A stretch of 64,000 bases of DNA from the NCBI RefSeq assembly GCF_003026215.1, contig NZ_PYOC01000010.1, forward strand, positions 62,001 to 126,000, given 5' to 3'. The DNA is from Photobacterium indicum (GTDB taxonomy: Bacteria; Pseudomonadota; Gammaproteobacteria; Enterobacterales; Vibrionaceae). Numbering within the stretch: the stretch's first letter is position 1; each line of letters starts with the position of its first letter. Below, one piece after another: positions 1-9,120 of the stretch. The notes under the pieces are model-generated. The model worked only from the letters and a program-made list of their open reading frames with translations. It searched no databases and was not told the origin of the DNA. Position numbers and translations under genes: made by a program.

Positions 1-1365
1 GTGAACTACCAACTGAAAAAAACCGCTGCGCCGATTTTATTGCAAGGATCGAGTGTCGGGAGCGCCGTCGCTTGCGGTAAGACGTTTACCCTACTTTCGC
101 CCGATGATAGCGACCAGTTCCCCGATGGCGCGATTCTGGTCACCGAACGCACCGATCCCGACTGGGTGCCAATTATGCGCAAGGCCGCGGGGATCATTAC
201 CGACTCTGGCGGCCCAACCAGCCATGCTGCAATTGTCAGCCGCGAGCTGAAAGTGCCCGCTATCGTCGGCACTGAACATGCCACTCGTGTTCTGTCATCA
301 GGAAAAGCGGTCACCTTGAACTGCAGCGAAGGTGCTGTGGGTCAAGTGTATGACGGCATCATCAACTACACCACCCAGCAAATTGATCTCAACACCCTAC
401 CTACGACCCAAACCCAAATCATGATCAATGCTGCGATGCCCGACGGCATTTTTCACTGGTGGCAGCTCCCCACGGCAGGGATCGGCCTGACCCGAATAGA
501 GTTCATTATCTCAAGCCAAATCGGACTCCATCCGATGGCGCTGATCCACCCAGAGCAGGTCACCGATCCCGCAATAGCGCAAACCCTCCGCCAACGCTGC
601 GCGGGCTCTGCCACCCTACCCGATTTCTTCGTCGATAATTTGGCTCTTGGGGTGGGTAAAATCGCCGCCAGCCAGTACCCAAAACCGGTCATCGTTCGGA
701 TGTCTGATTTCAAATCGAATGAGTACCGCGGCTTGATAGGCGGCAAGTTCTTTGAGCTCCATGAAGAGAACCCAATGCTCGGCCTACGCGGCGCCTCGCG
801 CTACTATCATCCTCGTTATCAAGAAGCATTCCAGCTAGAATGCAGAGCGATTATCAAAGCACGCGATGAGATGGGCTTTGACAATATTATCGTTATGATC
901 CCATTTTGTCGCACGGTCAGCGAAGCCGATAAGGTACTTGAGGTGATGGCCCTAGCGGGACTGAAGCGCGGTGATAAAGGGCTGCAAGTGTATGTGATGT
1001 GCGAGATCCCCTCGAACATCATCCTCGCCGAGCGTTTTGCCGATCGCTTTGATGGCTTTTCTATTGGCAGTAACGATTTAACGCAGCTGATATTGGGGAT
1101 AGACCGTGACTCAGCCGAGCTAAAACCGATGTTTGATGCCCGCGATGATGCGGTTAAAAAAGTGATTGAACAGGTGATCAAGGTCGCCCACAGCAAAGGC
1201 TGTAAAGTGGGGATCTGCGGTCAAGCACCTTCTGACCACCCAGAGTTTGCTGAGTTTCTGGTGGCGTGTGGCATCGACTCCATCTCCCTTAATCCTGACT
1301 CCTTTGCCAAAGGCTGTGAGGTGGTCGCAAAAGCCGAACGCACGCAGCTCAATAAGCGAGACTAG
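1..1365 (+). CDS. ppsA: Phosphoenolpyruvate synthase, C-terminal part (5' truncated by window edge)
   Basis: Converts pyruvate, ATP and water to PEP, AMP and phosphate for gluconeogenesis in the cytoplasm. The visible 454 residues cover the swivelling phosphohistidine domain, with the phosphoryl-carrier motif GGPTSHAAIVSRE (His75 of this fragment), and the PEP/pyruvate-binding barrel with SNDLTQL and GICGQAPSD (catalytic Cys406). E. coli PpsA is about 790 residues, so roughly the first 340 residues (the ATP-binding domain) should lie upstream; the GTG at base 1 is probably an internal Val codon. It converges on the formate dehydrogenase operon and ends 53 bases from it. G+C is high, like its neighbours. 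Family call is firm; PEP synthase rather than pyruvate phosphate dikinase rests on the PpsA-like spacing and C-terminus. Confidence 0.93.
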   Translation: MNYQLKKTAAPILLQGSSVGSAVACGKTFTLLSPDDSDQFPDGAILVTERTDPDWVPIMRKAAGIITDSGGPTSHAAIVSRELKVPAIVGTEHATRVLSSGKAVTLNCSEGAVGQVYDGIINYTTQQIDLNTLPTTQTQIMINAAMPDGIFHWWQLPTAGIGLTRIEFIISSQIGLHPMALIHPEQVTDPAIAQTLRQRCAGSATLPDFFVDNLALGVGKIAASQYPKPVIVRMSDFKSNEYRGLIGGKFFELHEENPMLGLRGASRYYHPRYQEAFQLECRAIIKARDEMGFDNIIVMIPFCRTVSEADKVLEVMALAGLKRGDKGLQVYVMCEIPSNIILAERFADRFDGFSIGSNDLTQLILGIDRDSAELKPMFDARDDAVKKVIEQVIKVAHSKGCKVGICGQAPSDHPEFAEFLVACGIDSISLNPDSFAKGCEVVAKAERTQLNKRD

Positions 1366-1418
1366 TCAACAATAGACTAGAATCAACGACAGAACCTGAG
1401 CAGAAAGCGAGGGCAGGC

Positions 1419-2270
1419 TCAACCAACAGCCTGGTATTGCCGAATATCGGCCCACCTAAAGGTGGGTCCATCGGTACAGACATAGCGATCTTGCAGATAA
1501 CAGTGACCGCACAGGCCAACCGCACAGTGCATTCGGCGCTCAATCGAGAGATTTATCGCGTCTGGCTGAATACCGTAAGCAACCAGGTACTCCGCTGCCG
1601 CCTCCATCATTGCCTCCGGTCCAGCCATCAGCACCAGATCGGGCTGGGTATCAAAGCTATGCAGTACCGTCGGCAGTAGCCCCAGTGCTGTTCCTTGGTA
1701 ATAATCTGGATAGCTCAAGCCAGCGGTATCCTCTACCACGTTGAACAGTGGAATAAAGTGCCGCCAACGCGCCCGCTCTGGATTAAGCATCAAAGTGGTA
1801 CTGTTTCGCGTGGCATAAATCACTTCAAGCTGACGATAGTTTTGCGTTTCAATCAGCTCATTTATCACACTGGCCAGTGGCGCAATACCACAACCACCGC
1901 CGATGATCAGGATGCGCTGTTCAGCCATGGCTGCCATCGGCCACCCTTTTCCAAACGGGCCTCGTGCACCGATAATATCACCGACGGCGCACTCAAAAAG
2001 GGCGTGGGTCACACTGCCCATCTGACGCACTAAGGCACCAAACTTCCCCTGCTCATTTGGCAACTCGGTAAACGTAAACGGCGCTTCCCCCACACCGGGC
2101 AGCGATAACATAAAAAATTGACCACTTTGCGCTTTTTGCCACGCTGCTAGCGTCTCCTTTTCAACGCCATTTTCAAGGCTATGTAAACGAAAATGATAAT
2201 GGCGAGTATCTTGACCATCATCATAAAAATCGACCACCTCTATCGGTACAGGAGTCAGGTTAAACATCAT
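1419..2270 (-). CDS. FAD/NAD(P)-binding oxidoreductase with C-terminal [2Fe-2S], sulfhydrogenase gamma / AsrB-like
   Basis: Probable flavoprotein that moves electrons between iron-sulfur centres and NAD(P). In order: an FAD-binding ferredoxin-reductase barrel (about residues 1-110, with APFTFT where the family has RPFSI-like residues), an NAD-binding fold with GGGCGIAPL at 124-132, and a C-terminal [2Fe-2S] site of the dihydroorotate dehydrogenase electron-transfer type (Cys249, 254, 257 and 265). Its start overlaps the end of the upstream iron-sulfur gene by 11 bases, so the two are translationally coupled. It is the last gene of the focA-fdh operon. Close families are archaeal sulfhydrogenase gamma and anaerobic sulfite reductase subunit B; no hydrogenase or sulfite reductase catalytic gene is present, which argues that its partner is the formate dehydrogenase. 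Confidence 0.88.
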   Translation of the reverse strand: MMFNLTPVPIEVVDFYDDGQDTRHYHFRLHSLENGVEKETLAAWQKAQSGQFFMLSLPGVGEAPFTFTELPNEQGKFGALVRQMGSVTHALFECAVGDIIGARGPFGKGWPMAAMAEQRILIIGGGCGIAPLASVINELIETQNYRQLEVIYATRNSTTLMLNPERARWRHFIPLFNVVEDTAGLSYPDYYQGTALGLLPTVLHSFDTQPDLVLMAGPEAMMEAAAEYLVAYGIQPDAINLSIERRMHCAVGLCGHCYLQDRYVCTDGPTFRWADIRQYQAVG

Positions 2271-3321
2271 CTGCGATCCTTTTCATTATCGAGTGTACGC
2301 CAATGACACCGGGGCAGGTCTGCTCACAACGTCCGCAACCAACACAGCCGTAACGGCCAAATTCAGGGAGATAGTCTTCACTAAATTTGTGGTACCAAAA
2401 GCGTTTTACCCGCTGCCCCACTTGTTTGGCTGGGTTGTGAAAACTCGCTTCACGCTGAAAGCCCTCATACAGGCAGGAGTCCCAAAACCGCACTTGGCTA
2501 ACCGTCTCCTCACTGTTGTCCGTGCTAGAACCAGTATTAACGTCAGCGCCTGCATTGGCAACAGACCGAGTACCAAAGCAAGAGCAGGTGGGGCAGAGCG
2601 TGGTACACCCTGAGCACCCCAAACATTGGATCCCCACCTGCGCCCAGAACGCGTCCGAGACCTGGCCACAATTAAGCTTAGCGATGCCATCAAGCAGATA
2701 GGTATGATCTGGAAATGCCTGCTCGCAGTGATTGATATTGTCCCAGCGCTGGCTAATATCGTTCGTTGATGCCAGCGTCAGTCCCATGCCTTGCAGCGCC
2801 TCGTTGCCCCCCTCTGTCAGCACCACTAACAGCCAATGTTGCTCATCCAACGGGTGCAATACCAGATCTGCGGTTTCATCGCGAACACTCGGGCCGGCAT
2901 TCACCGTCGAGCAGAAGCCTTGCGAGCATGGCTGGACACAATCTAGCCCGACCAACAGCGCCTGCTTCCGCCGCGCTTGGTAATAAGGGTCTTGTTCAAA
3001 AAAGGAGTCTTGGTAGTGGATCGCCATCAGATCGCAGCTCTGCACCCCAAACAACACGAATGGCTCAGGATCCGGCAAGGTCTCTTTAAACAATTGACCA
3101 TCGAAAACATACAGCGGCTCCTGCTCAGCAAAGAAAAATTTCTTGGCGGAGTGGAGCGGCTTATGGTGCTGTAGCGGCGGCCACGCTGGCTCGGTCACAT
3201 GCTGCCAATGGACGTCTTGCTGACCATCTGCTGATTGGGCAACCACCTGATATAACGCCCAAGAGCGCGCCAAGTGTGCCCGCAAACCATCCAATGAATC
3301 CAACAAGTAAGTGTTGTGCAT
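2260..3321 (-). CDS. 4Fe-4S dicluster electron-transfer protein, sulfhydrogenase beta / AsrA-like
   Basis: Soluble iron-sulfur protein of 353 residues expected to relay electrons between the formate dehydrogenase and the flavoprotein encoded next. The C-terminal third has two cysteine clusters: CLGCSGCTTLCPTC near residues 235-250 and CVGCGRCEQTCP from residue 326, typical of two [4Fe-4S] centres. The N-terminal part has scattered Cys residues (QSCD, CVQPCSQGFC) as in HydB/AsrA proteins. There is no signal peptide or membrane segment. The ATG follows the fdh stop by one base (TAGTATG), and its 3' end overlaps the next gene by 11 bases, so all three should be made in fixed ratio. Function as part of a formate:NAD(P)+ complex is inferred from context. 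Confidence 0.87.
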   Translation of the reverse strand: MHNTYLLDSLDGLRAHLARSWALYQVVAQSADGQQDVHWQHVTEPAWPPLQHHKPLHSAKKFFFAEQEPLYVFDGQLFKETLPDPEPFVLFGVQSCDLMAIHYQDSFFEQDPYYQARRKQALLVGLDCVQPCSQGFCSTVNAGPSVRDETADLVLHPLDEQHWLLVVLTEGGNEALQGMGLTLASTNDISQRWDNINHCEQAFPDHTYLLDGIAKLNCGQVSDAFWAQVGIQCLGCSGCTTLCPTCSCFGTRSVANAGADVNTGSSTDNSEETVSQVRFWDSCLYEGFQREASFHNPAKQVGQRVKRFWYHKFSEDYLPEFGRYGCVGCGRCEQTCPGVIGVHSIMKRIADDV

Positions 3322-3322
3322 A

Positions 3323-5413
3323 CTAAGGCTCCTCCTTTAACTGCCACACGGCACTAGGGATATGGTCTACGGGTAGCGCAATCACCGCGACAGCACACGC
3401 TTTCAACTCGGGCATCTTGGTGACCGGATCTTGGGCGGTATTGGTCAACTGATTTGAGGGCGCCTCTTTGAAGTGGTAAGGCATGCTCACCAGCCCAGGC
3501 TGGACGTCTTCGGTGATCATGGCACGGGTTTCGATATAACCACGCCGTGACCGCACGCCCACCGGCCCATATAGTTGAATGGACAGCGCGCTGGCATCTT
3601 GCGGGTTAATAAATAAAATCCCGGGCGGGGTTTCCCGCTCCAACAGCGGCGACTTACGGCTCATCGAGCCACAGCCATAGTGGAAATGCAGTCGATTGGT
3701 GGTTAGCAGCAGTGGAAATAGTTCATCGGCGGGTTCATCAATAGGAACATAGTGAACTGGTGTCAGCCGCGCCCGGCCAATCGGGAACTGCTGTTGGTGC
3801 AATATCGCCGTCCCTTGCGGGGCGTTCGCATTGCAGGGCCACTGCAGACCATGATTGCGGTCCAAGTTCTGATAGTTCATCCCTTGATAAGAGGGGGTTA
3901 GTGAAGCCATCTCATCAAACACCGCTTCGCTACTGTGCCAGTTAAGTACGCGACTCCCCATCGCTTCTGCCAAGGCTTGCAACCACTGCCAATCCCCCAT
4001 CGCTTCGCCCGGAGGCGGGATCACCGGATTGATCCGCTGTACCCTGCGCTCACAATTGGTAAAGGTACCAGCTTTCTCTGCAAATGAGGCGGCTGGCAAA
4101 ATATAGTCTGCCAGCTTGGCCGTCTCGGTCATCGTCAGCTCAGCGACCACCAGCAGATCCATCGCCTTATAAGCTGCGCGGACATGGTTCTGATCAGGGT
4201 CAGTCACAACCGGATCTTCACCAAATAAAATTTGCGCCCTGAAGTCACCAGCTTGTGCCGCTTTGGTCATGCCCAACGAGGTCAAACCGGGGGCAGTTGC
4301 GACGTCGTCGCCCCACGCTGCCGCGAACCACTGTTGAGTATCGACTTCATCAGCCAACTGATAACCGGGGTACACATTTGGCAAGCAGCCCATATCACAG
4401 GCACCCTGCACGTTATTTTGCCCCCGTAACGGGTTGATACCAGTACCAGGCTTACCGATATGCCCACAAATCAGCGCCAAATCGGCCAGTGCAATCACAC
4501 TGTTGGTACCACTGACAAACTGAGTAATCCCCATACCGTACAGAATCATCGCCCTATTAGCACGACTATAGCGCTCTGCCGCCTGACGGATCAGTGGGCC
4601 ATCGACCCCCGTTATCTCTGCAACCGACTCTGGGGTTATCTTCTCGACATTGCTCTTTAAAGCATAAAAACCATCACAACGATTGTCGATAAAGTCACGG
4701 TCATGCCAATCGTTGCTGATGATCTCGTGCAGCAGCGCATTAATCAGCGCAATATTGGTGCCCGGCTTGAGCTGAAGATGGATATCTGCCAACTTGGCCA
4801 AGCGTGTCACCCTCGGGTCCACCACGATTAGCGTCGCCCCTGCCAACTTAGCCTCGATGATCTGCCCGCCCAACACACTGTGGTTTTCGGTTGGATCGGC
4901 ACCAAAGACCACGATAACCTCGGTGTCGAACAGATCCTTGGTACTGTTGGTCATCGCCCCAGAGCCCAACACTTGCTTTAAACCCGCGACGGTTGGGCTA
5001 TGACAGATACGCGCGCAGTGGTCAACATTGTTGGTTTTTAGCACTGCGCGAGCAAACTTCTGCGCCGCATAGTTATCTTCATTGGTGGCTCGGGCACTGC
5101 TGATCACGCCTACCGCTTGCGGGCCTGATTCTTCGAGAATGTCTTGAAGGAAGGTACTAATTTCTGCCAGCGCTTGATCCCAGCTAATGGTGACAAACCT
5201 ATCGCGCTTGCGTTTGAGGGGGTGATGAATACGGTTATCAGGCGAGATAGCATAGACACTACTCCAGCCTTTTTCACAAAGCTTGCCCAGACTGATAGGG
5301 TGATCTTGCTCGGGCGCCACCCCACAAACGTTACCCTGCCCATCACTGGTCAAATACATACCGCAACCGACCCCACAAAACGGGCAGACGGTTTTTACAA
5401 CTCTGGAGTGCAT
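3323..5413 (-). CDS. Formate dehydrogenase catalytic (alpha) subunit, molybdopterin family, Cys form
   Basis: Oxidises formate to CO2 at a bis-molybdopterin guanine dinucleotide centre. The 696-residue protein starts with a [4Fe-4S] motif (Cys10, 13, 17 and 46), followed by the molybdopterin oxidoreductase core. Cys137-His138 in the CARICHSPT motif is the usual active-site ligand position, here Cys rather than selenocysteine. The C-terminal dinucleotide-binding barrel runs from about residue 560. There is no twin-arginine signal, so the enzyme is cytoplasmic, unlike FdnG/FdoG. At about 700 residues it resembles stand-alone FdhF-type subunits without the extra N-terminal ferredoxin domains of NAD-linked FdsA. 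It sits between focA upstream and two electron-transfer genes downstream. A paralogue is cut by the right window edge at 63304-64000. Confidence 0.93.
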   Translation of the reverse strand: MHSRVVKTVCPFCGVGCGMYLTSDGQGNVCGVAPEQDHPISLGKLCEKGWSSVYAISPDNRIHHPLKRKRDRFVTISWDQALAEISTFLQDILEESGPQAVGVISSARATNEDNYAAQKFARAVLKTNNVDHCARICHSPTVAGLKQVLGSGAMTNSTKDLFDTEVIVVFGADPTENHSVLGGQIIEAKLAGATLIVVDPRVTRLAKLADIHLQLKPGTNIALINALLHEIISNDWHDRDFIDNRCDGFYALKSNVEKITPESVAEITGVDGPLIRQAAERYSRANRAMILYGMGITQFVSGTNSVIALADLALICGHIGKPGTGINPLRGQNNVQGACDMGCLPNVYPGYQLADEVDTQQWFAAAWGDDVATAPGLTSLGMTKAAQAGDFRAQILFGEDPVVTDPDQNHVRAAYKAMDLLVVAELTMTETAKLADYILPAASFAEKAGTFTNCERRVQRINPVIPPPGEAMGDWQWLQALAEAMGSRVLNWHSSEAVFDEMASLTPSYQGMNYQNLDRNHGLQWPCNANAPQGTAILHQQQFPIGRARLTPVHYVPIDEPADELFPLLLTTNRLHFHYGCGSMSRKSPLLERETPPGILFINPQDASALSIQLYGPVGVRSRRGYIETRAMITEDVQPGLVSMPYHFKEAPSNQLTNTAQDPVTKMPELKACAVAVIALPVDHIPSAVWQLKEEP

Positions 5414-5502
5414 ACTCGTTGCCTGACTATTAATATCTGCCTACATTATAGTCGCCACGGCCGATCCTAATGCGCCAATACGCACCGTCAGGTAGCGAAA
5501 TC

Positions 5503-6318
5503 TCAATTTTGATTTCTGAGGTAAATAATGTGATACACCAGCCCCACCAACACGCTGCCACCGACCAGGTTGCCTAAGATGACAGGGAGTAGGTTATTGA
5601 TAAAGCCCCATAAGTTGACCGAATCTGCCACTTCCACCGCCCCCGACATCTTAAGCATCATTCCGAGAGGGATAAAAAACATATTGGCGATACTGTGTTC
5701 AAACCCCGCCGCGACAAAGGCCGAGATCGGAAACACAATCGCTACCGCTTTATCTATCACACTGCGTCCCGCCAAGGCCATCCACACCGCCATACACACT
5801 AAGACATTACACAGCACTCCACGGAAAAACGCCGTCCAAAATGGCATCTCGCACTTGGCTGCGGCGATCTTGGCATATGTCAGTGCAATCGCCCCGTTGT
5901 TCATCTGCGGGTGGTCAGACAGAAACACCAACAGCGCAACCCCTAATGCGCCGACTAAATTCGCCAGACAGACCACCAGCCAATTTTTCAGCAGCTCAGC
6001 AGTGGTAATTTTTCTATCGGCCCACGCCATGGCTAATAGATTATTACCTGTAAACAACTCAGCCCCAGCCACAATCACCAATAGCAAGCCGAGAGAGAAA
6101 ACCAGCCCGCCAACAACTTGTTGAGTGGCAAACCCAAGCGAAGGATCAGATTTAACCAAGGTATAATAGAGACCGCCCAAGCCAATAAAGACGCCAGCCA
6201 AAATCCCCAACATCACCATCGACAGAAGCGGCAACCGGGCTTTCGCTACCCCTATCTTGTCGACCTTTTCAGCAATTTGTTTTGGAGAGAATGCATCAAA
6301 ACCGTACATATCAGCCAT
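5503..6318 (-). CDS. focA: Formate/nitrite transporter family protein (FocA-like)
   Basis: Inner-membrane pentameric channel that moves formate. The 271-residue protein shows six hydrophobic segments and the family signatures ELFTGNN (first half) and GFEHSIANMFFIP (second half, with the conserved pore His). It is the first gene of the leftward operon, 89 bases before the formate dehydrogenase, which favours formate over nitrite or hydrosulfide as substrate. A GGGAAAT stretch about 8 bases upstream can serve as ribosome binding site for the ATG at 6318. Its promoter should lie in the 96 bases shared with the divergent P-type ATPase. The exact symbol (focA versus fdhC-like) is not certain from sequence alone. 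Confidence 0.9.
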   Translation of the reverse strand: MADMYGFDAFSPKQIAEKVDKIGVAKARLPLLSMVMLGILAGVFIGLGGLYYTLVKSDPSLGFATQQVVGGLVFSLGLLLVIVAGAELFTGNNLLAMAWADRKITTAELLKNWLVVCLANLVGALGVALLVFLSDHPQMNNGAIALTYAKIAAAKCEMPFWTAFFRGVLCNVLVCMAVWMALAGRSVIDKAVAIVFPISAFVAAGFEHSIANMFFIPLGMMLKMSGAVEVADSVNLWGFINNLLPVILGNLVGGSVLVGLVYHIIYLRNQN

Positions 6319-6414
6319 TAGCTATTTCCCATTTCCCATAACTTATACACACAACCTAGTTCAAAATGCCTAATAATCAATTAAACGACGATTCACGTAG
6401 CAGGGCATATCGGC

Positions 6415-9120
6415 ATGAGCGAGTCCCCTCACCACTGGCACCACGACTCGGTGCAAGGCACGTTCGACACCGTGGATAGCAGTCCTGATGGACTAACCCT
6501 CCTCGACGCCGTGCAGCGCCTTGCCCTGCACGGCCCTAACAAGCTGCCTGATTCCGCAACCCGGTCTCCATTAATGCGCTTTATCAGCCAGTTCAACAAC
6601 GTTCTGATCTATGTTCTGGTTGCCGTAATGGTTATCACCACCCTGTTCGGTCACTGGTTAGACGCCGGGGTGATTGCAGGCGTGGTTTTGATCAATGCGG
6701 TGATAGGCTTTATTCAGGAAGGGCGGGCAGAAGATGCCCTTAAAGCGATTAAAGATATGTTATCACCGACGGCAGAAGTGCTGCGCGACGGGAAACAGGT
6801 CACCGTTGAGGTAGAACAGCTCGTCGTCGGAGATGTGGTATTACTGCAGTCTGGAGACAAAATACCCGCCGATATGCGTCTTTGCCACTGCAAAGGATTA
6901 CAGATCTCCGAAGCGACCTTAACTGGCGAGTCTGTCGCAGTCGATAAACAGAGCGAACCGGTTGCCCTCGCCGCCGATCTGGCTGAACGTAAATCGATGG
7001 CCTATTCCGGTACGCTTGTCACCCATGGTCTTGGCACTGGTATTGTCGTAGCTACTGGAGCCCAAACCGAACTAGGACAAATCAGCACCCTTGTCTCAAA
7101 CGTCCAGCCCACAACAACACCGTTACTAAGACAAATAGCGCAGTTCAGTCACTGGCTAACAGCCACGATCCTTGCGGTTGCAGTCGCCACCTTCACATTT
7201 GGGGTGATGATCCGAAGCTACCCCGTCACCGACATGTTTCTTGCCGCGGTTAGCCTTGTTGTCGCCGCCATACCTGAAGGACTGCCAGCTATCATTACCA
7301 TCACCTTGGCTATCGGTGTAGAAAGGATGGCACGGCGCAATGCAGTTATCCGTAGTCTTCCTGCTGTTGAAACGCTCGGCGCTGTCACTGTCATCTGTAC
7401 TGATAAAACAGGAACTCTGACCCGCAACGAAATGACCGTCTGCAATATCGTCACGGCAGACCACCACGTAATCCTTAGCGGCATAGGTTACGACCCACAT
7501 GGCGTGATTACCATCGATCAACACACCGTCTTTCCCGAACAGATGCCTCTGCTAACTGAGGTTATCCGAGCAGCCGTCTTATGCAATGACGCCACTCTCC
7601 ACCAACACGGTGGGCAATGGCAAATACACGGGGATCCCATGGAGGGCGCCCTATTAGTTGCAGGGGTTAAGGCAGGCTTTGATGCTGACAGCGAAATCAA
7701 ACACTACCCACGCACCGATCTCATCCCATTTGAGTCAGAGCATCGATTCATGGCCACCTTGCACCATAGCCACAGCGGCGACGCATTCATCTTCCTTAAA
7801 GGTGCGCCAGAGCAAGTGCTTGAGATGTGCAGCCAGCAACTCTCTGCCACCGGCCCCAGTCCCATAGACCGCAACTATTGGCACGCCAAAATTGAACAAC
7901 TGGCACATAACGGCGAGCGAGTGCTGGCAATAGCCTATCGACCAACCCATAGTGAGCAAGTTGAACTCACCTTTGATGACGTTAACGATCAGCTGATCAT
8001 GCTTGGCATTTTTGGCATGATTGATCCCCCTCGCGAAGAGGCCATAGATGCTATCAATGCATGTAACAATGCCGGGATCAGAGTAAAAATCATTACTGGA
8101 GACCATGCCCTAACCGCCCGCGCCGTCGCCTACCACCTCGGTATCATCAACAACCTAGATGCGCTGACTGGCCAGCAAATTGACCAACTGAGTAACGATG
8201 AGTTATTCAAACTTGCGACCAAAATTGATATTTATGCGCGGGTGAGTCCCGAGCACAAAATGCGGCTTATCGATATTTTCCAGCAACATAATCATGTCGT
8301 TGCGATGACAGGTGATGGAGTGAATGATGCCCCGGCGCTTAAACGCTCCGATGTCGGTACCGCGATGGGGAAAAATGGCACCGAAGCGGCCAAGGAAGCG
8401 GCTGATATCGTCTTGGCTGACGACAACTTCGTCACCATCACTGCTGCCGTCGAAGAAGGTAGGGCCGTTTACGATAACTTGAAAAAAGCGATTTTATTCA
8501 TTCTCCCCACCAATGGCGGGGAAGCACTGATCATCCTCGCGGCAGTCTTGCTCGGCTTTAAAGATCTGCCACTAACGCCAGTACAAATCCTTTGGGTTAA
8601 TATGGTAACAGCGGTAACACTTGCGCTATCGCTCGCTTTTGAGCCCAAAGAGAAGGATCTGATGCGGCGTCCTCCCCGCCCGCCCTCTCAGCCACTCCTT
8701 ACTCGCCACCTTATCTGGCGAGTAGGGTTTGTTTCGGTGATCCTTATGGGGGGTACACTGAGCTTGTTCCTGTGGGAGATCGGTCACGATGCGGATATTG
8801 CCCGAGCCAGAACCATCGCGGTGAATACTTTAGTGATGTTCGAGGTCTTTTACCTCTTTAACTCCCGCTATATTTTCGACTCCATTTTCAGTCACCGGGG
8901 ACTAACGGGTAATCACTATGTATTAGTTGCCATTGCGGTACTGGCAATATTCCAGCTCTGCTTTACCTATTTGCCAATAATGCAAACCATCTTTGGTTCT
9001 TGCGCAATCGAGCTGAAAGTATGGCTTCAAATCACCCTTGTCGCTTCCTCTATCTTATTCTTGGTCGAAATTGAAAAAGCAGTAATGCGTAAGTTACGTT
9101 CAGCAAACAATAAAGTCTGA
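6415..9120 (+). CDS. P-type cation-transporting ATPase, SERCA-like (P2)
   Basis: Ion pump of the inner membrane, 901 residues. Order: actuator domain with TGES near residue 167, PEGLPA in M4, phosphorylation motif DKTGTLT (Asp330), nucleotide-binding domain with KGAPE, hinge TGDGVNDAPA, then M5-M10. Compared with SERCA, the ion-binding Glu in PEGLP, Asn and Glu in M5 (TNGGE) and Asn and Thr in M6 (WVNMVT) are kept, but the key M6 Asp is Ala733. Mycobacterial CtpF-type pumps share this feature as I recall, so the ion (Ca2+, Mn2+ or another) is open. It is divergent from focA with 96 bases between, and shares the high G+C of this end of the window. Confidence 0.9.
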   Translation: MSESPHHWHHDSVQGTFDTVDSSPDGLTLLDAVQRLALHGPNKLPDSATRSPLMRFISQFNNVLIYVLVAVMVITTLFGHWLDAGVIAGVVLINAVIGFIQEGRAEDALKAIKDMLSPTAEVLRDGKQVTVEVEQLVVGDVVLLQSGDKIPADMRLCHCKGLQISEATLTGESVAVDKQSEPVALAADLAERKSMAYSGTLVTHGLGTGIVVATGAQTELGQISTLVSNVQPTTTPLLRQIAQFSHWLTATILAVAVATFTFGVMIRSYPVTDMFLAAVSLVVAAIPEGLPAIITITLAIGVERMARRNAVIRSLPAVETLGAVTVICTDKTGTLTRNEMTVCNIVTADHHVILSGIGYDPHGVITIDQHTVFPEQMPLLTEVIRAAVLCNDATLHQHGGQWQIHGDPMEGALLVAGVKAGFDADSEIKHYPRTDLIPFESEHRFMATLHHSHSGDAFIFLKGAPEQVLEMCSQQLSATGPSPIDRNYWHAKIEQLAHNGERVLAIAYRPTHSEQVELTFDDVNDQLIMLGIFGMIDPPREEAIDAINACNNAGIRVKIITGDHALTARAVAYHLGIINNLDALTGQQIDQLSNDELFKLATKIDIYARVSPEHKMRLIDIFQQHNHVVAMTGDGVNDAPALKRSDVGTAMGKNGTEAAKEAADIVLADDNFVTITAAVEEGRAVYDNLKKAILFILPTNGGEALIILAAVLLGFKDLPLTPVQILWVNMVTAVTLALSLAFEPKEKDLMRRPPRPPSQPLLTRHLIWRVGFVSVILMGGTLSLFLWEIGHDADIARARTIAVNTLVMFEVFYLFNSRYIFDSIFSHRGLTGNHYVLVAIAVLAIFQLCFTYLPIMQTIFGSCAIELKVWLQITLVASSILFLVEIEKAVMRKLRSANNKV

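Noticed and set aside
1419..3321. Reading the two electron-transfer genes as a sulfhydrogenase or anaerobic sulfite reductase
   Set aside because: Neither [NiFe] catalytic/small subunits nor a siroheme subunit gene is adjacent; the operon partner is formate dehydrogenase.
5144..6124. Long plus-strand frames (5144-5470, 5570-6124) inside the FDH and focA genes
   Set aside because: They are antisense to clear family genes. Long shadow frames are expected in this GC-rich segment; translations look like low-complexity noise.
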